NCBI GenBank assembly: GCA_949130485.1
Contig: OX422184.1
Span: forward strand, 17,546,324-17,610,323
Direction of reading: 5' to 3'
Length of the DNA: 64,000 bases
Origin: Agelas oroides
Lineage: Eukaryota > Porifera > Demospongiae > Agelasida > Agelasidae
Shown: positions 1-10,595 of the stretch, piece after piece
Layout of the letters: each line of letters begins with the position of its first letter
Numbering within the stretch: the first letter of the stretch is position 1
Position numbers and translations under genes: made by a program
Notes under the pieces: model-generated
Databases searched by the model: none
What the model was told of the DNA's origin: nothing
What the model saw: only the letters and a program-made list of their open reading frames with translations

Positions 1-540
1 CGTGCCACCTTAAGGGGGTCTGGTGAAACTTCACACATTGGAACGTAAAATGACTGTTCAAGATTTTTCCCTAGCTCAACCCGAAGCAACATGTAACCTG
101 ACTCTTCAAACTGCGTGAACGAGGAGCTAAATTGTCTGCAATACGGTCATAGTTACCATTGAAGTGCTAAAGATTGATCTGTCACCTTCTTCTTCAAAAG
201 CTGTATGACCTCTATCGGGTGATCACCTTGCTGCTCAAGACCGCTTAATATTTTTGCGAACTTTTGTCAATCTGGGAAAAATCTGCAAGGGTAAAGCTAC
301 CCTGAGTAGTCCGATGTGAAACTATAGACACACTTTTTTTAACAGTTTAGATGATGGAAAGTGTACAAAGCAATGCATGGTCAGAGATAAAATGTGTACA
401 AAAACTAACTTGGGTAGATTTTGCGAACACCATGTTGGCTTATGAATAGTGGTAACAATTGTGATAGTCTCCGTACGGAAAAATCAGAACTCCAGTCTAA
501 GTAATGCTGGATTAAAATATAGACGTATGAAGGGTGTGTG
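1..540. other. no gene recognised
   Basis: A+T-rich sequence without a long open frame, splice-bounded exon or repeat end that I can defend. Confidence 0.4.
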
Positions 541-1060
541 CACATGAGATCAATTCTCATGAGATCAACTCCCACGTGGTCAACTCTTACAAGATCAACT
601 TTTCATGAAATCAACTGCTATGAGATCAACTTCAATAAAATCAACTCTTACGAAATCAACTCAACTCCGAAATCAACTCTTTGAGTTGATTTCAGATTTG
701 AGCAGTTAGTGCATGCCAAGGCTTGACAGGTATTGATGGGTCAGTTGACAGGTTTTGATTAGTGTGTTGTCACGTAAGGGTAGGCTTGACAGGCTTTGAG
801 TAGTAAGCTTTTCTGCATATAAGCCAGCGATTTTGAGCACAATGCACACTCATCCCCATCTTCTGCAATGGCTCAGTTCACGGAAACCAAATGAGGAGGA
901 AAGAACCTTCACTTTGAGGGGTATATCTACACCAAAATAAGAGATGGTGTAATGCATCAGTTGATTTCGTAAGAGTTGATTTTATAGAAGTTGATCTCAT
1001 AGCAGTTGATTTCATGAAAAGTTGACCTTGTGTGAGTAAATTGTATGAAGGATGGTTGTT
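541..1060. repeat. foldback element built from GATCAACT-type units
   Basis: Degenerate short units of the form (A/T)GAAATCAACT are tandemly arranged at 541-690. About 70 bases of them (590-662) return as a near-perfect reverse complement at 957-1030, so the DNA can fold into a long hairpin with a spacer of about 290 bases. A separate perfect hairpin (11-bp stem, 3-base loop) sits at 669-693. No coding content is seen; probably a non-autonomous foldback element or a decayed minisatellite. Confidence 0.65.
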
Positions 1061-1430
1061 TCATTGTGGATGATAGGAAGTGATGCTCTTGTATGCCAGT
1101 TTGTTCATCCATTCCAGTCACTGCCAGATATAATACGTACAATGACTTTCTGGCAATACGAACGGTACTGTCTGGCTAGTGTGTAAGTGCACCAGTTGAG
1201 ACTGGACAGGATAACTGCCTATTTGTCTGGACAGTATGACAACGGACACTTCGTGAACACTTATTGCCAAGGCCCATACCAAACCCACACCAAAACCTTC
1301 TCCTCTACAAAACCTTCTACTACTATTAATCTCCTCTCTCCTTTTACCTTTACCAGCTATCTTCCAAGCCATGAAAGCCCGTAAAATTAAACCGTGCCCA
1401 AAATTGCTATGCAACTCACCTCGAGCTGTC

Positions 1431-2651
1431 TGCCGGTGTCACAGCGGATCCGATCCGCCCGAAAATCCGATCCGGGCCGGATCAGATACCGTATAGCGGA
1501 AAATTTTCGCTGGTCCAAATTTTCGCAAAAATCCCGTTTCCCCTCCAGAAGAAATTTTCGCGCTTTTAATTTTCGCGTTTAGCGCGAGCTATTGCCACGC
1601 CCCTTTATCGTCGCCGGTCTAACGGAGGACGAAAGATGTCCCGTGGGAGAGGGTGGGACGTCGTCTACCGGTTTGAAATAGCGCTACAGTGCCATCGTCA
1701 GATCGAGCGAGCTAGCGCATAAAACACACGTATGAAAATTTCCACGAGTTCAAAAGTTCACGTGTTCAAATTTTCCCGGTTCATATTTCGCGGTTCTTAT
1801 TTTCGCGTTTTGGTCGTGGGTCGCGAAAATCGCGAAAATTTGGACTTCGCGAAAATTTCCCGCTATACGGTATGCTAGCGATTTCGATCCTACCTCAGCG
1901 GATTCGATCCGGGTTATCGACGGTCCCATAGGGCTCCTTCTGTCGACATCTCATAGTGAACTATGGTGTATTCATGCGGACCTGGCATAGATTATATATA
2001 GATTGACTTAGAGTTTGACTTGACAAACCCTTGACTAGGGTATAACGAATATCCATGTCAAAACTACAGTTTGCTTGGTCTGAAACAAATACACACTTAC
2101 AATTTTATAGCAGTTATGACTGTATATAGAGCAATTGTATACAATTCCATTGCTCTTGCTTGGGTGGTGGTCTTTCAAGTCCTACACACTTCATGTGGTA
2201 CAAGTCCCAACATTTGTCGATCCGGCCTAAAGGAAAGTAACTCTTGTGATGCGGGGCTGTCCGGGTCAGTGGGATTGGCTGCATTTCCTTCTTCTGAAAG
2301 CAATTATGTATATGCATCCATTCCTTGGCTATGTAGTGTAAAACGCCATGCATCCTTGATGACAAACTTCTTCGCTTTGTTCCACGCGTTGCTCGCTTCT
2401 GGTTTACACATCCGCTCCTGCTGGACATGCACTTTCCGCAGAGGAGATATAGTCGTAGATCGTCTGGTAGTCGATTTCCATGAGTCACAAAGTTCTGAAT
2501 AATGTAAAATGTTCTAGAAGTGTTGAGAAATCGTACATCATCTTGACAATTAGTGGGTTTTTTTTGTTGTTGACAGAACACTTGCACCAAATACGGATCG
2601 TTTCGCAGCGAAGGATCGAATCCGCGGATCCGATTTCCTGTGACACCGGCA
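1431..2651. mobile_element. non-autonomous DNA element with 14-bp terminal inverted repeats
   Basis: TGCCGGTGTCACAG at 1431-1444 is repeated perfectly inverted at 2638-2651, and GGATC-rich subterminal sequence follows inside both ends. I could not find a convincing target-site duplication, so the superfamily is not assigned. A second element (1486-1873) is nested near the left end. Open frames inside (for example 2114-2590 on the minus strand) have no recognisable domain. Confidence 0.6.
1486..1873. mobile_element. TA-flanked MITE, mariner-like ends
   Basis: The left end reads ATACCGTATAGCGG and the right end is its reverse complement; the similarity continues inward for about 50 bases (repeated AATTTTCGC motifs). 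TA dinucleotides bound both ends, as expected for Tc1/mariner-type insertion. No transposase is present. It lies inside the 1431-2651 element, so it is the younger insertion. Confidence 0.75.
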
Positions 2652-3703
2652 TGCCGTTCTCAGGAGTATAATTGTGACCACGCCCATTATGGTGATCACG
2701 TGACCTGCATAGGGATTATTGCGGACTCCTGATGAAAATTTGGACTACCTCCCGGAGATGAAATAATGTAGATCCCTGGAACATATTTCACTTGCAAAAT
2801 TTGCACCAATGGCATTTCCTAGAGGGTTTTTCGTTTCTGGAAGCTACTCAGGCCCATCAGTTCAGCTGCACAAAATGTATTGTTAGCCTTGTTCCCATTT
2901 TTTGTTTTGCGTTCAGTATAATACACAGAAGTGGAAGAACATTGAAATAGCCTCGTTCACACAGTCCAGTTTTTGTTAGTTTTTTAGTCATGTGAAGTGG
3001 GCATGGCAATTAAGGGAGTAATAGCTACAATACATTCTTCAAATTTGGATAACATGTCTTAATACGACTAGTTAAGTCTCATGCATTCCCATGTGCTCGA
3101 GATAATTTCAAGTCACACCTTGGATTGTGCATTTCGTACACCACACCCCCACCTAACTGTACCAAGAAGTGTGATCAGGCCTCTGTATTAAACCTTTTCT
3201 ATATAGCACTGTGCACTTCCCATATATATGGCAACTGAGAATATGCATCATTAGAGAAATCTTGTATAAAATCAAGTAGCTAAGCACCCATGAGCTTGTG
3301 GCCGGGAAGGGGCACTAGATAAGCACTAGATAGAACTACTGTTTGTATACATGCACATTCCAACCATTATGCTAATTAGTCTAAAAGTACAAACAATCCA
3401 AACAATAAAACTTGCTTGTATAAAAAATATTTGGTTTTCTAATGACACAAAAATTATGCTTAATGCTAAAAACTTTCATGCATGCAAGGAACAAAAACAA
3501 AACAAAAATCATAAGCAAGCTTTATAGTATAGCTGTAAGACAAGTACACATACACACAAGTATGCACACTTCCACAGGGAATCGGAATTGGGTGCACAAT
3601 CCAGCTCTTAAACAGTAAGCATAGCGGTCACGTGGGGTACACTTAATAAAAAACAAAATAAAAAACAAACAAACAAATAGCTAAGTAAATAAAAGGCTAT
3701 ACT
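2652..3703. other. intergenic, no gene recognised
   Basis: A+T-rich spacer between the element cluster and the 3' end of the minus-strand death-domain gene. It probably includes that gene's 3' UTR just below 3704, but I see no clear polyadenylation hexamer. Confidence 0.4.
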
Positions 3704-4008
3704 CTATGCTTCATTGTAATCGACTCCATGCCTTCCAGCTACTTCACTTGCAAGCTTCTTTAGCAACATCCTCTTCAACGCTTTGACAACCATTTCCCAG
3801 CAGGGCTTTTCCATAAAATTGAACCATGCACGGATGGTTTCTACTAGCTTGCGCTCTGCTTTTGGATTATTACTGTCTATGTTCTCAAGGACTTCATGTG
3901 GCACTTTAAGTTCTTCTCCCAATGTCTTCCAATCTGTAACTGAGCGTAACTCATCCCGAACAACACTAACATCCTCAATAGGGTGGCAATCAGGTTTGTG
4001 TTTGGGGG
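3704..4008 (-). CDS. terminal exon: Death domain 2
   Basis: The acceptor follows a pyrimidine tract (minus strand TTCTTCTTTCAG) ending at 4009. The frame encodes about 100 residues with the Death-domain pattern: VRDELRSVTDWKTLGEEL, then VLENIDSNN, a basic stretch, ETIRAWFNFMEKPCWEMVVKAL, and LASEVA near the end, then the stop. The W..LG.EL, I...N and W...V..AL positions are the hydrophobic core typical of the fold. Confidence 0.75.
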
Positions 4009-7000
4009 CTGAAAGAAGAAATGGGAAACAAACAAAAAAAAATGTTGGTACATGCACAAGGTTGGGTGTGGCAGCTAATAGAAAATTCATACAACTCAGT
4101 CTAGCAGTTAAGAAACTCACCCTGTTCATTCCCTTTACTGGTAATACTGTCTGAAGTGGGCAAATTGGTCCTTGGCTCTGAGTGTAGCTTTGCCAAGTTC
4201 AGCACATCAGAATGTGCTCCTGCAGACACAGCAGAACAGTATGTTCATGCACATGTTTAAGTTAACTAGTGACTTCATTTCCAAGTTCCCAATAATCATA
4301 TTTCACCTTGACATCACTTCACTTGATATGCTTGGAGATAGGCTCGGGCCAGCTAACAGGGAAAGTGGGTAGAGTTAGGCGTAGGGTGTGGCAATCTTGT
4401 ATATACTTGGCTTTAGAAGGTCTCTAACTTAAAAGCACACTCTTACCTTGTGGGGCCTCCATTACTACCAATAAACTTGTGCAATGTATAGGTCTCCAAA
4501 CTTTGGAATTTTATGACGCACAGAGTAGTCTGGGGGGATTCCCAAGGAACCGCACAAATGCTTCACTTATAACAAATGATTACAGCGGGCGATCTAGAGC
4601 TCACCTGGTAGTACCCACCGAGCGAGTTTCGTTTCAAACAAGTGAGGGTGCCGTTGTGTAAATCAATATCACTTTTTACTATGGGCCTCTATGGCAGCCC
4701 ATATAATTACGTCATCATGTAGCACTAACTGCTGTCCCACACGCATCTAGCTTCCAATCTCCTCTGACCCTACACTGGATGGTTGCAAGTGGCTGACTGT
4801 GAAGTGTGGAGACCTACATCAGTAGATGAACTCCAGGTTAAAAGCAACCAGATTAGGCCTGATAAAATCAAGGTTAAAACTAACCTCCAAAGAATTGCTT
4901 AAAATCAACAGTGGGTTGGGGTCACTAGTAGCATGGAGAGGCTAGTGAGATTTCCACTTCTGGAAAGTATGTGAACAATTTGAGCAAGTTTTTAGATATG
5001 ACATGTTAAGAGTTCATGTGGATACCAAACGCATTGTCGAAGCTCAACTGAACTTACCAAGCAACCAGACTCCTGCAACAACTCCACCAATGATGACAAC
5101 AATTACGAATAACAGAAGAGGTCCCTTGCTCTTCGGCGGTGCATGTGATGTACCTAGATGAGGACACACTTGATGCTAGTTTAAGGAAAGAGCATGATGT
5201 AACTTACTATTATCAATCCAGGATGTTCAGCACTCAAACAATAGGCTGACAAACAGAACAACACATACATTCACCAGCATTTGATGAACTGTTAGAATGC
5301 TGACCTGCTGCAGGTGCTTTTTGCCTCCTAGGCTCTGATGTAGTTTGTTCGTGATCAGCTGTACCTAGGAGTAAGTATAGGAGAGTGGGTGTATACATGC
5401 ACGTGATTGTGTGTACATATGTGCATTTTAGCAGGGTTTTTGTGTGTATGTTGTCAGCCCTCCCCCACCTTCCCCTCAACTTCCTCCCATCCCACCCCCC
5501 CCCTTTTTTCTGTTCTCTTGTTTTTAATGCTATGGTTTGCATTCACGAAAATAGATGAAAAAGGAAGAGTGCAATTAGGCTAGCCTATTTCCCAGGCCTT
5601 CCCACTTTCCAGTTTTTGATCGCTTGCAGTATAAGAAGGCCTGGGAACGAGGCTACAATGAGACTTTGTGTACATATGCAAGTGAAATCAAACATTGAGC
5701 TTCTGTAAACTATACAGCAGTCCTAAGCAACATTGTCTACATGCAAGTACTACACATACTATACATTGTGTACATGACATACATACTTTCAGGGGTACCA
5801 CCCCGAATCTCATTTGCTAGATACCGGTGGCCTGCATTCTCTACTGCATCAGCAAGAACATCCCAAGATTGCTCCTCAGCATTATTAAACCAGTATGTCA
5901 GCACTTCCCCTCTGCATCTGTCACCATCTTTGGGGAAGTTACCCTCAATCTGCTTGAGCTCATACTCTGGGACACCTAGCTGGACTCCAAGCTTGTACCA
6001 CGCACTGACAGGTTTCAGAGCATTGGTCACATTCTTCATGTTTAGCTCTAAATGTAAGAACACAGAAAGTAAATTCCACTATCACGTCCTCATTCTGCTG
6101 CACTAAGCCTAACTAACTCCATTGTTGTAGCTACCTACATGTATACCTGTAGCAAAGCTTGCTGATATCCATAAAGGAATACCCATCACATTTAAAACTA
6201 GCCACACATAAATGAACAGTGAAATAAATAACTGCCATGGCGTGTGTTGAAGGAAATGCATTATGCTGTTATAATAATAATATTAATTTTAGCTCAAATG
6301 GTGAAAATCCTGTTGAAGCATGAGGGACATCTCGATATGCAAACAGCAAGTACGGGAGGGAGCATCTTATCCCCTTCCTCAATTGCTGCTTTCCGTAACA
6401 TTGACTTGAGCGTCCTGTTGAAACGTTCAACAAGGCCGTCTGTCTGTGGGTGGTAGGGACTCATTCGGATTGGATGTACACGTAAGCATTCTGTTATGCA
6501 TACAGTTGGATGAAGCAGTTATGCACAATGTGTACTAGTGCATTGTAGTAGTACTTCAGTGCTAGTAATAGTGATGGCTGGTAACTTTTTTCAATGTGTA
6601 AGCATCATTTATCTAGTCGCACCAGTAGATTTGTAAATGCAAGTATCAAATATGATACTGGATGAGGTGTGTTAAAAGAAGGAGGAAATTTAATGACCAG
6701 ATCAACAACATAGAAAGTGCATCAGCTTCAAAGAATCTCCACATCACACTCCTTTTTCAATATATGTAACAATAGCGTAAATAGCTGTCCAGGTATTTCA
6801 CATCACAGCATTATGACAGTGGTATGGAGAATAGGATTAATACAAAATGTACATGTACCAGAATTGTCAAAATATCGAGATTTTGGCATCGGTACCACAA
6901 AATACACATACTGAAAGAAGTGATCAGGTCAAACTAGAGTGTAGGCAGAATACACGGTCAATCCAACAGGACTACATGTGTATACATACTTTTGATGGGC

Positions 7001-7067
7001 TGTTTCAGAGCCCGCCTTTTTCGTGGAACACTCTGTGAATCACTGTGTGGCTCCTCCATTATCGTGG
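3704..7067 (-). CDS. membrane protein with two Death domains (multi-exon)
   Basis: Seven exons on the minus strand, in order: 7067-6990, 6047-5787, 5364-5275, 5153-5058, 4464-4447 (18-nt microexon), 4219-4121, 4008-3704. Every internal boundary has GT..AG signals and every junction is phase 1, so the frame stays open to the stop at 3704. The product reads: basic leader, Death domain 1 (5787-6047, with AWYKLGVQLGVP), Ser/Thr/Pro-rich linker, transmembrane helix (PLLLFVIVVIIGGVVAGVWLL), linker, Death domain 2 (3704-4008, with DWKTLGEELKVP). Known family role: Death domains self-associate in apoptotic and innate signalling. The first exon contains an ATG at 7059-7057, but a strong acceptor (TTTCTCTGTAG) precedes it, so it may be internal and join the CARD-like exon upstream. 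The basic KSKG before the helix would favour an N-inside orientation, putting domain 2 outside; this is inference. No signal peptide is visible. Confidence 0.75.
5058..5153 (-). CDS. transmembrane exon of the Death-domain gene
   Basis: A 96-nt exon, phase 1 at both ends, bounded by minus-strand CATCTAG| and |GTAAGT. It encodes a short polar start with KSKG, then about 22 hydrophobic residues rich in V, I, G and L. Because it is phase-symmetric, skipping it would leave the reading frame intact and give a soluble two-Death-domain form. Confidence 0.7.
5581..5655. mobile_element. Mutator-like MITE, 75 bp
   Basis: Ends TAGCCTATTTCCCAGGCC and its imperfect complement; flanks CAATTAGGC and CAATGAGAC match at 7 of 9 positions, a decayed 9-bp target duplication. 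It lies in an intron of the Death-domain gene. Confidence 0.6.
5787..6047 (-). CDS. exon: Death domain 1
   Basis: A 261-nt exon, phase 1 at both ends, with a minus-strand acceptor TTACATTTAG and donor GTATGT. It encodes LKPVSAWYKLGVQLGV, then LKQIEGNFP, an arginine-containing segment, LTYWFNNAEEQSWDVLADAV and HRYLANEI. The W..LG..LGV, L.QIE and W..L..AV positions match a Death domain. It is similar in layout to the terminal exon, consistent with an internal domain duplication. Confidence 0.75.
6287..6475 (-). pseudogene. Ty3/gypsy-type integrase remnant
   Basis: The minus strand encodes the late integrase signature YHPQTDGLVERFNRTL, followed, after a shift of reading frame, by AYRDVPHASTGFSPFEL. 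The order and spacing match Ty3/gypsy pol C-terminal integrase, but the two pieces lie in different frames and no other pol domain is nearby. It is a dead fragment within the first intron of the Death-domain gene. Confidence 0.8.
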
Positions 7068-8141
7068 CTACAGAGAAATTGGATATACATGTAATATAGT
7101 ACCTTATAAGAAAGACTGCGCACAATGCCACCTGCTACATAGAAAGTACATACACAGGTGTGACAATATTACTACAGGTGATTAAGCTAAGCATATAAGT
7201 ACGCAGTCTTCAACCCAACTTTATATCCTTTCCAGTATCATGGTGGAACAAGGCCTGGTAAAACCTGTCACATGCAATGGCACACTCTAAGCAAATTTGC
7301 ACAGTAAAACTTCAGAAACCCTGCACTGATGTTTATACATGTCACTGAATGTGTTTGTTCTACCATACTTTTCTATCCTAAGTGATAAAGCCATGGGTAT
7401 GAGAATAAGGTAGATCATTATTTTGTGGTGTATGTGCTACAGATTTGACTGATTATGCCAGACACATACATAGGCTATTTACTGGAGGTCATTTTTAGGC
7501 TATGGATACCTTCTTTGGTCCGTATTTCCACTTCTGCTTGGAGCTTGAGCCAAAGCTTCTTTAACACATTCTCTGTGGGTTCATGACCCTACTAACCACA
7601 TCCACTCATTAGCGAGCTTTCAATGGTCAAGGCTCTTCGACCAGTGAACTCTCTGCCTGACATAAAAATTGCCTATAGATCTGGAAATGGTGCCCCTATA
7701 AGGGGAGAGGAGTGGCTTCTGCGATCATTTGTGTTAACAAGGTGAGAAATGGTCCAGCCAGTGCCAACCAAGGCTGTTCTACAACCAGCCAAGGCAGCTG
7801 CCATGTGCACGGTATGTCTTGAATATGTCCACCCACCCCCCCTGTCCCACCTTTTTGATAACGCAAAACCTATCTTCAAAACTGATTGCGCCAACTGATA
7901 ACATGGGGCCAAAGTCAGACGATGCCAAAATGTGTCATCGGTGGTTAAAGGGCTGAAGTATATACCTGAGTAGTGTAATCAGTCCAAGTTTAGCATGAAT
8001 CCTCTTACCCACAATGGGCATTAATATAAGTAATCTGCAATGGTCTTAAATGTAGGCCAGAAAGACATCACCTGCAGGGCTTCATTTAAAAAATTGTCGA
8101 GAGTGGGTGTAAGTTGACTTACCTTTTGGGGGTAGCACCAA
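7068..8141. other. intron or intergenic sequence, no gene recognised
   Basis: This stretch separates the Death-domain exons from the CARD-like exon. Short open frames (for example 7673-7912, minus) carry no motif. If the CARD-like exon belongs to the same gene, this is an intron. Confidence 0.35.
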
Positions 8142-8202
8142 CAGTCTTGTTCCCAGGCCTCACACGGTGTTGCTTGCACTGTGAGGCCTGGGAACAAGAG
8201 TG
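8142..8202. mobile_element. short hairpin of the Mutator-like MITE family
   Basis: AGTCTTGTTCCCAGGCCTCACA is mirrored by TGTGAGGCCTGGGAACAAGAGT around a short loop. The ends resemble the TAGCCTCGTTCCCAGG family, but no clear flanking duplication remains. Confidence 0.55.
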
Positions 8203-8407
8203 GGCAACCCCATGTGTTGTGTGTTGTATATGAACTATAACTGGGGGTCTGGGCCTCGCTCGCAGGAGAATTATAAATTTCAGATGCTCTGAATCACTTT
8301 TTGAATAATATTTGACTGAACTAGCTAGCCAGATACGTAAAGTATACACTGTACATCTGATTAGTGCAATCATAGCCATAGCATGAATCCTCTCACCCAT
8401 AATATAC

Positions 8408-8795
8408 CCCAAAATCTGATGATGACATTTCTTTGCTCTTTGCTGCTGTCATTTATCAATCCCTTGATTTGGAACGGTTGATCCTTACCATAGGTTTTAT
8501 TAAGCAGCTTAACCAGGTCATCCAATGCAGGCTCCTCTTCCAGTATACCAAGAAACTCAGCATACTTGCTGGGGGTGATGCTAACTTGTGCCATTACTGA
8601 CTCCATGAGTTTGCTTGCCTTGGAATAGTCACCAACTCCAATACTCTGTACATTGCTTTTTTGGATGTCAGTGATGAACCTTTCAGCAAAGAGGCGATTA
8701 GCAAACCATACTAAATCAGTGTTATAGGCCAGAGCTCTGTTGATCTCTGCAGTGCATTTCCGCAAAGTTTCCTTCTCAGGACTTATGGATGCCAT
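8408..8795 (-). CDS. CARD-like (death-fold) exon
   Basis: The frame opens with ATG at 8795 after an in-frame stop and an acceptor-like CTCACAG at 8820, so it looks like a true start. It encodes about 105 residues with helical, Leu-rich periodicity: LRKCTAEINRAL, LVWFANRLFAERFITDIQ, KASKLMESVMAQV, YAEFLGILEEEPALDDLVKLL. The pattern (upstream helix, short-lived 'F..R.I', then K...L...V...V and F..IL...P.L..L) is that of CARD-type adaptor domains. A phase-1 donor (GTATAT) at 8407 would join the phase-1 acceptor at 7067 and fuse it to the two-Death-domain protein. If that donor is not used, the frame ends at 8370. Domain call fairly sure; the fusion is inference. Confidence 0.65.
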
Positions 8796-8881
8796 TGAAT
8801 AAATTTAGCTTCATATGCCCTGTGAGTAGAAACAAGAGTAAGGCCTCAATTCATTAATTTAAGTGGGCAGGTGTGTATTAC

Positions 8882-8981
8882 CATTCAGACATTTCTCATG
8901 AAAGAAGTTGACAAACGTGATGGCAGGAGGATCAGCACTCATTACAAACCATTGTAGAAGAGTTCTTTCGGATGCTGTGTA
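8882..8981 (-). CDS. possible exon, unknown protein
   Basis: Bounded by minus-strand CTGTCTAG| and |GTAATA, this 100-nt segment is open (phase 0 to 1) and encodes TASERTLLQWFVMSADPP followed by AITFVNFFHEKC. The composition is protein-like, but its frame does not run into the CARD-like exon, so its gene is unclear. Confidence 0.35.
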
Positions 8982-9386
8982 CTAGACAGACACGTTTGTC
9001 AGTGTTATGTTCATCGCTAGGCTCATGACGCCCATCGCTAGGCTCATGATGCCAATCGCTCGTTTGTTTAATGCCATTGGTATGTGCAAATAAAAATAAT
9101 GGTGATAAATTCTATCACAAAAAACCCTTTAGTCAGATGGTGTGAAACTAATATTCAACAACAGGTTGGGGCCTAATTCAATGCAAAAACACATGAAGAC
9201 ATACATAACACAAGTAACTATGCAGCATGGGGGAGCATGGATGTACATGATATGGTGATGAACATCATATACATGAAGAAAGTCTGGTCAGAACACAGGA
9301 GGAAAGTTAGCAGAGCATGCACACAGAGTTCAGATAATGTGCAACAGCTAGTGATTTAATTAACCCTTTAATCACTAATGACAAGT

Positions 9387-10028
9387 TAGCCTCGTACCCA
9401 GGCCACGTGGGAGGAGGGAAAAGTGGCCTGGTATCCACTGTTTGCGCATGCGCGAACGATTCCGGAAATCTTCCGCGAACGAGTCCGATTATGGACAAGT
9501 TACACATGGTTATTATGCGGAGAAATAACCAAACTAGATATACGGCTTGCAGTGTGGCAGCTGTGTTTACGCGGCGATGGCTTCCATTATCAGAGACACA
9601 AGGGGTGACACGACAAGGACTACGCTACAACCACCACCGGTTCCCCCGTCACTGTGCTTGTAGTTGAAAACAAACGGCAGAGTCTCGTAGCAGATGGACT
9701 TCCCAAATCCCGTGGGTAGCCACAGGAGTACGTCTTTACCATCGTAGATACATTTGATCACACCCAGCTGGTCTGCTTTCAATGCGAAATCTCTCTTTCC
9801 AATGCAACAAAGAGCGAACTTGAGCGCTTTATCAAAGTCCTCGCTTTTACCTGCCATGTTCGCGGGATAAGCTCGAGACGGACGTGCTTCGGAGCTATAC
9901 GGTAAAGATTAACGGTTCGTAAACGATGGTATACGATACCCCATGAAATCATGGGGTTTTTCGCGCATGCGCAAACAGTGGATACCAGGCCACTTTTCCC
10001 TCCTCCACATGGCCTGGGTACGAGGCTA
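9387..10028. mobile_element. Mutator-like element carrying a helicase gene piece
   Basis: The ends TAGCCTCGTACCCAGGCCA form about 70-bp terminal inverted repeats (9387-9456 and 9958-10028) that also include a GCGCATGCGC palindrome. Both flanks carry the perfect 9-bp direct repeat ATGACAAGT (9378-9386 and 10029-10037), which fits Mutator-superfamily insertion. No transposase is encoded. The cargo is the start of a RecQ-like helicase on the minus strand. Confidence 0.85.
9567..9857 (-). pseudogene. captured N-terminal piece of a RecQ-like helicase
   Basis: The ATG-initiated frame encodes 96 residues: a Q-motif-like lead-in (LKADQLGVIKCIYDGKD), Walker A/motif I (LPTGFGKSICYETLP) and motif Ia (VVLVVSPLVSLI). 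This is the order of RecQ family ATPase cores. It stops soon after motif Ia, so the DEAH box, helicase C-terminal half and any RQC/HRDC regions are missing. Because the fragment lies wholly inside a TIR element with a 9-bp target duplication, it is read as a captured 5' gene end rather than a functional helicase. The last residues (MEAIAA) no longer look like RecQ, so the capture breakpoint is probably there. Confidence 0.8.
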
Positions 10029-10595
10029 ATGACAAGTGTACTCATCATGCAACTGTGGCCACATGTTATCAGTTGGCACAATTCATTTTGTTTTGTGGTA
10101 GCAAAAAAGGTGGAATAAAGGGAGCTGGGTGGGCATAGTCACAAAGTGCGGTGCACATGGCGGCTGTCTTGGCTGCCTGTGGAAAGATCCTGGTCAGCAC
10201 TGGCTAGGCCATTTCTCTCCTTTTAGCACAAATGGGCATAGAAACTGCTACCCTGCCTTTGTAGGGGCTGCATTCTGGCACAATAGGCAGTTTTCGATCA
10301 GGAGAAGTGTTTGCTGGTCGGAAAGGCCCTGAAAATTGAAAGCTCACTAATGAGTGGGTGTGGTCAAGGTCGTAAACCCCAAGAGAATTCATTGGGTCAA
10401 GTTTCCAGCACTAGCTCCCAGCAGAAGTGGAAAAACGGGATCATACAATGTCTTCAAAAATACTTCTAGAGAATGGAACTCAGTGGATAATGGGATAAGA
10501 ACCTGGTGCACTGAGCATAACAAGCTGTTATGTACATCTAGGGAGGGGAGAGCCCTGGCACATTTTATCATGCAAGTGATGTCAAGGATGGACAT

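Noticed and set aside
2071..2590. Overlapping frames of 143 and 158 residues on opposite strands
   Set aside because: Inside a non-autonomous element, no domain recognised, no splice support.
9355..9375. TTAACCCTTTAA as a piggyBac-like end
   Set aside because: No partner end within a reasonable distance.
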